Shown piece by piece: positions 58,566-64,000 of a stretch of 64,000 bases of DNA. Both the position numbers and the translations under genes were made by a program. The number at the start of each line of letters is the position of its first letter. Position 1 is the stretch's first letter. A model generated the notes under the pieces. It ran no database searches. It saw only the letters and a program-made list of their open reading frames with translations, and was not told the DNA's origin. This DNA is from Chitinophagales bacterium (GTDB lineage Bacteria > Bacteroidota > Bacteroidia > Chitinophagales > Chitinophagaceae): positions 372,001 through 436,000 of the forward strand of contig JAFLBN010000001.1 in assembly GCA_017303395.1 (NCBI GenBank), in the 5' to 3' direction.

Positions 58566-59615
58566 CTACCCTTCCGCCTTATCTACATTTGCCAGCTGGC
58601 CACAGGCTGCATCTATGTCTTTACCACGGCTGCGGCGCAGGCGGGCATTTACACGTTTGCTATCCAGATATGCCATAAAGTTGTCTGTAGTATCCTCATC
58701 GGGCTTGCTGAAGTCTGCCTTCTCTATCGGGTTGTATTCTATAATATTTACCAGATCTACCGGCACACGGCGATATAGTTTCACCAATTCATCAGCATCG
58801 GTCTGGCTGTCGTTAAACTTGTTGAAGAGGATGTATTCAAACGTTATCTCGTTCTTCGTTTTTTGGTAGAAGTAGTTGAGTGAATCTACCAGTTCATCCA
58901 GATTGCTGGTTTCGTTGATAGGCATAATCTCATCACGTTTCCTGTCGTTTGCCGCGTGTAGCGACAGTGCCAGTTTAAAGCGCACCTCGTCATCGCCCAG
59001 CTTGCGTATCATCTTGCTGATGCCTGCGGTAGATACTGTAATACGGCGCGGGCTCATACCCAAGCCATCGGGCGCAGGTGCTGTTATCTTATTAATAGCC
59101 TTCAGCACATTGTTATAGTTCAGCAATGGCTCGCCCATACCCATAAATACAATATTGGTAATACCCTTGCCGTAGTGCTCCAACGCTTGATGATTGGCAA
59201 GTGTTACTTCGTCTACAATCTCGTCAAAGTCCATATTGCGCTTGCGCGGCAGGAAGCCTGTAGCACAGAACTTGCATGCAAGCGAGCAGCCCACCTGGCT
59301 GGATACACATACGGTCAGCCTTTTTTCTGTAGGTATCAGTACGCTTTCTACAAAATGGCCGTCGTGCAGTTGCAGGCGGTTTTTTATGGTACCATCGCTG
59401 CTAAACTGGCTGTGGTGGATTTTTACCTTCGGAATATGAAAATCGGCATTCAGCTTTTCGCGCAGGCTTTTGGGCAGGTTGGTCATTTCATCAATGCTAC
59501 CTGCATGTTTTTGCCATATCCACTCATATACCTGCCTGGCCCTGAATTTAGGTTCGCCCCACTCAACAAGCAGGGTTTCAAGGTCTTGCAGGCTGCTGTT
59601 CCGTATATTTTTCAT
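58566..59615 (-). CDS. rlmN: 23S rRNA (adenine2503-C2)-methyltransferase RlmN
   Basis: A 349-residue radical SAM methyltransferase that methylates A2503 of 23S rRNA and A37 of some tRNAs. The CxxxCxxC cluster motif is CSLACKFCATGF (about 111-122), with GMGEPLLNY, RRITVSTAGI and the C-terminal cysteine in DIDAACGQL. Complete. Confidence 0.96.
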   Translation of the reverse strand: MKNIRNSSLQDLETLLVEWGEPKFRARQVYEWIWQKHAGSIDEMTNLPKSLREKLNADFHIPKVKIHHSQFSSDGTIKNRLQLHDGHFVESVLIPTEKRLTVCVSSQVGCSLACKFCATGFLPRKRNMDFDEIVDEVTLANHQALEHYGKGITNIVFMGMGEPLLNYNNVLKAINKITAPAPDGLGMSPRRITVSTAGISKMIRKLGDDEVRFKLALSLHAANDRKRDEIMPINETSNLDELVDSLNYFYQKTKNEITFEYILFNKFNDSQTDADELVKLYRRVPVDLVNIIEYNPIEKADFSKPDEDTTDNFMAYLDSKRVNARLRRSRGKDIDAACGQLANVDKAEG

Positions 59616-59750
59616 GATGCAAAGGTACGTTACACATTATAAATGGAATTTATAATCATTACCAGCAAATTAAACTTTAATAAAAATGACATACGGGAAG
59701 AATAGTTAAACAAAACTTTTTATTAGCTTTCGGCAAAATCAAATCGCATT

Positions 59751-60752
59751 ATGAAAAAAGTACTCAAATTCTTGGGGATACTCATCCTGATTTTAGTGGT
59801 GGGTTACCTGGTATTATGTATTGCTTCTCCGGCTGAGGGAAAGGTAGAGGCAAGCGCTATTATTGACGCACCGAAATCTGTAGTATGGAAACAGGTATCT
59901 GACTTCAACAACTGGGGCAACTGGAGCCCATGGAAAGAAATGGATACTACCATTGTGGCAGATGCAAGCGGTCCTGCAGGTCAGGAAGGTGCAAAATATC
60001 ACTACATAGGTAAAGATGCAGGCGAAGGTGTATGCACCAACATGGGTGTAAACGGCATGGAAATGAAATACCACATGGATTTCATAAAACCATGGGAAGG
60101 CACGGCTGACGGCATTTATAAAGTAAGCGAAGAAGGCGGTAAGACAAAAGTAACCATGACCTACAATCAGGAAACATCTTTCATGATGCGCGGTATGTGG
60201 GCACTGATGGGCAAAAGCATGCTGACAAAAATGTTCAATCGTGGTTTCGAATTACTGAAAGTATATAGCGAAGCACACAGAGATGACACTGCTATTGTTA
60301 GTCCCTTCAGGATAGAAGATACACAGTTTGACGCGCACATATATGCAGGTGTTCGCAAAATGATTAAGTGGGCAGACATGATGAAATTCTACAGCGATAC
60401 TTATGCTGCTATGGGGCAGGCATTAGGTAGCCGCATTGTAGGCCCTGCATCAGATATCGTTTATCAGTGGGACGAGGCTAACCAACAGGCTGATATGCAC
60501 GTAGGCTTTCCTGTTGCAGACAATGCGCCTGTAGCTGGTGGCACTATTGTAGAAGTACCTGCTTCTGCAGCATACAAAATTGTTTACACAGGTGGCTACT
60601 CGGGCAGTGCAGCAGCACACGAGGCACTTGGTGCACACATGGCTGCCAATGGCAAAACAATGGGGCTGGTTATTGAAGAATACATCAAAGGACCGGGCGA
60701 AACTACAGACAGCAACCAGTATATCACTAACATATACTATCTGCACAACTAA
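59751..60752 (+). CDS. SRPBCC/GyrI-like two-domain protein
   Basis: A 333-residue protein. An N-terminal membrane segment (about 5-25) is followed by a polyketide-cyclase-like SRPBCC domain (about 30-165; APKSVVWKQVSDFNNWGNWSPWKEMD) and a GyrI/AraC-effector-binding domain (about 190-333; YKIVYTGGYSGSAAAHEALGAHMAANG). It may bind small hydrophobic ligands near the membrane. Confidence 0.85.
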   Translation: MKKVLKFLGILILILVVGYLVLCIASPAEGKVEASAIIDAPKSVVWKQVSDFNNWGNWSPWKEMDTTIVADASGPAGQEGAKYHYIGKDAGEGVCTNMGVNGMEMKYHMDFIKPWEGTADGIYKVSEEGGKTKVTMTYNQETSFMMRGMWALMGKSMLTKMFNRGFELLKVYSEAHRDDTAIVSPFRIEDTQFDAHIYAGVRKMIKWADMMKFYSDTYAAMGQALGSRIVGPASDIVYQWDEANQQADMHVGFPVADNAPVAGGTIVEVPASAAYKIVYTGGYSGSAAAHEALGAHMAANGKTMGLVIEEYIKGPGETTDSNQYITNIYYLHN

Positions 60753-60776
60753 ACTATACACAGGTATTTTTATAGA

Positions 60777-60805
60777 AGCCTGCACAGTTATGTGCAGGCT
60801 TTTTC
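60777..60805 (+). terminator. Rho-independent terminator
   Basis: AGCCTGCACA/TGTGCAGGCT (60777-60786/60791-60800) followed by Ts, after the SRPBCC gene. Confidence 0.9.
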
Positions 60806-60817
60806 ATGCCCACAAAA

Positions 60818-60844
60818 AAGCCATTACTGAAAAGTAACGGCTTT
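60818..60844 (-). terminator. Terminator after carbonic anhydrase operon
   Basis: AAAGCC-A-TTACT/AGTAA-C-GGCTTT with one mismatch, followed on the minus strand by a T-rich run. Faces the plus-strand terminator at 60777. Confidence 0.75.
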
Positions 60845-60890
60845 GCTTACTGCCCCCTTAGCAGCAAGCAGGTATTGCAAATAGTTCTGA

Positions 60891-61571
60891 TTATGCTATG
60901 TTGGCTGCTTCGTCCTCATTAACAGCAGCCGGCACCAAATGGTTGTCAAAGAATGAAACTTTACCAGTGCTTACGTTGTACATAGCACCTACTATGCCCA
61001 CTTTGCCTTCTTCTACCAGTTGCTTGATGATGCTGCTCTGCTCCATTATTTTATTGATAGAGTTTTCTACATTCAGTTTTGCTACTGCATCTACAAAAGC
61101 ACCGTTGCTGCTTGTTCTGTTTTCTGTAATGGTATTCTCGTTGCGTACCGATGATTGTATTTTATCAAGCACGGTTGTGATGTTGCCCATCTGCACATTA
61201 TCGCATGCGCCTTTAATAGCACCGCAACCCGTGTGGCCTAGCACCACTATCAGGCGGCTTCCTACTACAGCCGTTGCATATTCAAGGCTGCCAAGTATGC
61301 CTTCGCTCACTACATTGCCTGCTATACGTATGCTGAAGATATCACCCAACCCCAAATCGAATATCAGTTCTGCAGATGTGCGGGAATCCATACAACTGAG
61401 GATAGCTGCAAAAGGCCATTGGCCGTCTTTGGTATCATTCACCTGCTCCAGCAAATCACGATTCACTTTCAGGTTGTTTACGAAACGGAAATTTCCCTTC
61501 TTCAATATCTGTACAGCTTGTGCAGGGTTAATATCTTGCGGTATCGGTTGTGTATTATGTATTGTTGCCAT
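60891..61571 (-). CDS. can: Beta-class carbonic anhydrase
   Basis: A 226-residue enzyme that interconverts CO2 and bicarbonate. Zinc ligands and the catalytic dyad are seen in CMDSRTSAELIF (Cys, Asp, Arg) and GHTGCGAIKGA (His, Cys). Preceded by the SulP transporter gene on the same strand, suggesting joint bicarbonate uptake and conversion. Confidence 0.95.
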   Translation of the reverse strand: MATIHNTQPIPQDINPAQAVQILKKGNFRFVNNLKVNRDLLEQVNDTKDGQWPFAAILSCMDSRTSAELIFDLGLGDIFSIRIAGNVVSEGILGSLEYATAVVGSRLIVVLGHTGCGAIKGACDNVQMGNITTVLDKIQSSVRNENTITENRTSSNGAFVDAVAKLNVENSINKIMEQSSIIKQLVEEGKVGIVGAMYNVSTGKVSFFDNHLVPAAVNEDEAANIA

Positions 61572-61614
61572 TGTAATTCGTTTTTGAAATTTTTTAGTTG
61601 ATTAATTCTTCTGT

Positions 61615-63273
61615 TTAGTCTGTTCCAGTCAGTTGTTTTATGAGTTTTTTATACCCCCCTGCACTACGTTTGGGTACTTCGTTGCCATCTGCCAGTTCAG
61701 ACACCACATCCCATTCAGATACCGCAGTCGGCACTTTGTAAGAGTTCTTAAATCCTATCAGCGACATTTTGATGTTTTTGTCCTGTGCTTTGGTATCGTT
61801 GAAGTCTCTTATTAAATCCAGCACATCAAAATCTATATACTCAGTCTGGCTGGCATCTATTATCACATTGGTATTTTCAGGCAGGTGTTCCAGTGTTTCT
61901 TTGATGCTGGCTTTGTTCAGGAAAGAAACTTCCTGCGCCAGTGTCAGTTTCACCAGTTCGCCATTGCTGAAGCTGCTGCGCTGATAGTAATACGGAATAC
62001 GCATATTGTTGCGCAGTATGTAGAAGATGCTGATGACCATACCTATACCTACACCCTTCAGCAAATCGAGCGATACCACACATATAGCCGTAGCTGCAAA
62101 CGGTATAAACTGCTGCACACCACCATGCTTCCACATGTGTATGAATACGGCAGGCTTGCACAAACGATAACCTGTGTATATCAATATAGCTGCCAGCGAT
62201 GCTTTCGGTATCAGGTTCAGCACCATGGGTATAGATGCCACACATATCAGCAACAATGCACCGTGTATTATGGCAGACATTTTGGTACGCGCACCTGCGT
62301 TGATGTTGGCAGAAGAACGCACAATAACCGATGTAACAGGCAAACCGCCTATCAAACCACTCAGCATATTGCCTATACCCTGCGCACGCAGCTCTCTGTT
62401 AGTAGGGCTGTAACGTTTGTAGGGGTCCAGCTTGTCTGTAGCTTCCAGGCACAGCAATGTTTCTATGGATGCTACAATGGCTATTACCACACCTGTCTTC
62501 CAAACAGCAGGGTTTGCAAACCCACTGACATCTGGCATGGTGAAGTTGCTGATGAAGCTACTGAAGCTATCTGCCACGGGCAGGCTTACCAGATGTGTGG
62601 CATCCAGATACAGGTTGCCACCCTTAAAAACAGCGTTCAGCACTACACCCGTAACTACTACAACCAGCCCCGCAGGTATCATCTTCAACCTGCTGAATGC
62701 TTTTGTTTGCCACAATATCAGTATCACAATACCTACCAGAGCTATGATCGCCGCACCCGGTTCTATATGCTCCAATGCGTCTTCTATAATATTTGCGTTA
62801 AACCCGTCTTCCGCATCCACCATGCTGTCATGGTTTTGCTTGGTATAGCCTACGGCATCGGGTATTTGTTTTATGATGATAGTAAGGCCTATACCCGCAA
62901 GCATACCTTCTATCACACTATTCGGAAAGTAATTGGCAATGGTGCCTGCCTTCAGTACACCCAGTAAAAACTGCACTGCACCCGCCACTATCACACTGCA
63001 CAGAAAAATATCGAAAGCGCCCAGCTCACCGATGGCTACCAGTACTATGGCAGTAAGGCCCGCTGCAGGACCCGTAACGCTCAACTGCGAACCGCTGAGC
63101 GCACCTATTACGATACCACCTATTATACCTGCAACAATACCTGCGAAAAGCGGAGCGCCCGATGCCAGTGCAATACCGAGGCACAAAGGCAAGGCTATCA
63201 GGAATACAATGAGGCCTGATACAAAATCACTCTTAATGTGGGCAAACATGTTGCCACTGTTCTTATTTGTCAT
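61615..63273 (-). CDS. SulP family anion (bicarbonate/sulfate) transporter
   Basis: A 552-residue inner-membrane transporter with 12-14 membrane segments (about 10-410; conserved IALPLCLGIALASGAPLFAG, GLIGGLPVTSVIVRSSANINAG) and a C-terminal STAS domain (about 430-540; NVIIDASQTEYIDFDVLDLI). Carbonic anhydrase follows 43 bases downstream, so bicarbonate is the likely substrate. The start at 63273 (MTNKNSGNMF) is preferred. Confidence 0.93.
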   Translation of the reverse strand: MTNKNSGNMFAHIKSDFVSGLIVFLIALPLCLGIALASGAPLFAGIVAGIIGGIVIGALSGSQLSVTGPAAGLTAIVLVAIGELGAFDIFLCSVIVAGAVQFLLGVLKAGTIANYFPNSVIEGMLAGIGLTIIIKQIPDAVGYTKQNHDSMVDAEDGFNANIIEDALEHIEPGAAIIALVGIVILILWQTKAFSRLKMIPAGLVVVVTGVVLNAVFKGGNLYLDATHLVSLPVADSFSSFISNFTMPDVSGFANPAVWKTGVVIAIVASIETLLCLEATDKLDPYKRYSPTNRELRAQGIGNMLSGLIGGLPVTSVIVRSSANINAGARTKMSAIIHGALLLICVASIPMVLNLIPKASLAAILIYTGYRLCKPAVFIHMWKHGGVQQFIPFAATAICVVSLDLLKGVGIGMVISIFYILRNNMRIPYYYQRSSFSNGELVKLTLAQEVSFLNKASIKETLEHLPENTNVIIDASQTEYIDFDVLDLIRDFNDTKAQDKNIKMSLIGFKNSYKVPTAVSEWDVVSELADGNEVPKRSAGGYKKLIKQLTGTD

Positions 63274-63380
63274 TATTAAATGGGGAGAATATTTCTGTAA
63301 TATCTGCAATACCATATAGTGCAGGCAAAGGCAGTACTTACCTATGCAGCATTATAACCAACCTTTAGTCGGGTTTGCAA

Positions 63381-63698
63381 TTAACAATTGGGAGGAGGCG
63401 TAAAAATATCGGTAACGTGCGATATCGGTACCTGTTCGGCTAAGTGTATGGCTACATTCACAGCCTCATCTGTATGATGAATATACACCTCAGACGTAGG
63501 TGCTATTGCATAAAACTCTTTGATGGGGTCTGAACCCAATTTAACAGAGTGGTCGTCAGGACAATCTTCCACTTCATGTGTTTCATGTATTTCCTCGGTC
63601 ATCATACCCTTATATAATATCCTGCCCAACTGCTTTACCGGAAGCACCTGAAAACTGAATATTATTAAAAAAAAGTATGCGAGAAACCTTTTCACCAC
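63381..63698 (-). CDS. Small HYC_CC_PP-like secreted protein
   Basis: A 105-residue protein with a signal-like N-terminus (MVKRFLAYFFLIIFSFQVLPVKQLGRIL), an acidic/histidine-rich middle (EEIHETHEVEDCPDDHSVK) and a C-terminal TPPPNC. The layout suits a small metal-related secreted protein of the Bacteroidota type; it lies upstream of the SulP gene but is probably separate. Confidence 0.6.
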   Translation of the reverse strand: MVKRFLAYFFLIIFSFQVLPVKQLGRILYKGMMTEEIHETHEVEDCPDDHSVKLGSDPIKEFYAIAPTSEVYIHHTDEAVNVAIHLAEQVPISHVTDIFTPPPNC

Positions 63699-63838
63699 TA
63701 CAAATTAACACTAAAAACGTGGCAAGATTAGCATTATAGGAATAATAAAATGTTAAACAAGCGCAATTAATACATATTCAATATTATTTTTTATTACTTC
63801 AACCCTTTTTTCAGAGTACTTTTGCGCAGATTTTACAC

Positions 63839-64000
63839 ATGCTGAAACACCTCATAACTATATTATCCATATGTGCGCTACCCCTTGTTGCATCAGCTCA
63901 GGACAGCTGGCCATCGCCCGAGGTAGAGCAGATGTATAATAATGCCCGTGCACAAATGATGCAGGGCGACCTGAAGCAAGCTATTATTACCTACAAACAG
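63839..64000 (+). CDS. Secreted TPR protein, partial (window edge)
   Basis: The first 54 residues of a protein: a signal peptide (MLKHLITILSICALPLVASAQ) and the start of a TPR repeat (EVEQMYNNARAQMMQGDLKQAIITYKQ). The gene runs off the window. Likely a periplasmic TPR protein. Confidence 0.75.
   Translation, partial: MLKHLITILSICALPLVASAQDSWPSPEVEQMYNNARAQMMQGDLKQAIITYKQ

Overview
The window is chromosomal DNA of a Bacteroidota bacterium, most likely of the Chitinophagia/Chitinophagaceae type. Evidence for this is TAnnTTTG-type promoter boxes, a type IX secretion C-terminal signal, Bacteroidota-only small families (HYC_CC_PP-like, DUF4373-like, DUF2188), arm-binding Bacteroidota integrases, and many short lipoproteins and outer-membrane barrels. 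It falls into two parts: a ~32 kb integrated mobilizable element (about 142-31905) and ~32 kb of ordinary chromosome.

The element sits in a tRNA-Asn(GTT) gene. The intact tRNA is at 31859-31932 (minus strand) and a 48-bp exact copy of its 3' part is at 94-141, so both att sites are visible. A Bacteroidota tyrosine integrase lies just inside the left end, and tandem TCGTGCAAAT motifs occur inside both ends. Reading inward, the element carries: (1) a compact ubiquitin-like operon (DUF2188, single-domain ubiquitin-like protein, E1/ThiF, DUF6527) divergent from an XRE regulator and ImmA-type protease, with a shared CAAGCA operator region; (2) a DNA-damage/mutagenesis block (ImuA-ImuB-DnaE2, SRAP, UvrD-like helicase, a DUF3800-like protein); (3) two small envelope proteins; (4) a Kiwa anti-phage pair (kwaA-kwaB); (5) a mobilization block (VirD4/TraG coupling protein, MobC, relaxase, accessory small proteins) with a strongly structured oriT candidate at 21988-22052; (6) unknown proteins, a DUF2958-like protein, an ArdC-like antirestriction protein and a degenerate TOPRIM-like protein; (7) a second, P4-type integrase preceded by what looks like a complete attP with a tRNA-Glu-like core; and (8) a GHKL ATPase with a PD-(D/E)XK-like C-terminus, probably another defence gene. 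No type IV secretion channel genes are present beyond the coupling protein, so the element should be mobilizable and not self-transmissible.

The chromosomal part (31973-64000) holds a glycosyltransferase, a small XRE/membrane protein pair, pfkA, a secreted endonuclease/phosphatase-family protein, an orphan Imm63-like protein, an esterase, a DsbA-family protein, a metal/redox envelope cluster (HYC_CC_PP-like, heavy-metal-binding lipoprotein, T9SS thioredoxin-like protein, di-haem cytochrome c peroxidase), a Crp/Fnr regulator with nearby TTGAC-N4-GTCAA sites, a cold-shock protein, fabG, fabH, rlmN, a beta-carbonic anhydrase next to a SulP transporter, and many small secreted proteins. Two chromosomal genes look broken: a TPR/histidine-kinase-like gene with an in-frame TGA (40058-40060) and a DUF4373-like replication gene with a one-base frameshift in an A6 run (about 45112).

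The most interesting candidate for an undescribed system is the element's ubiquitin-like operon. It has an E1 with no cysteine after residue 277, no recognisable E2 or deubiquitinase, a modifier ending in -TGQS instead of -GG, and a conserved zinc-ligand protein (DUF6527) in the place where an E2/E3 would be expected.
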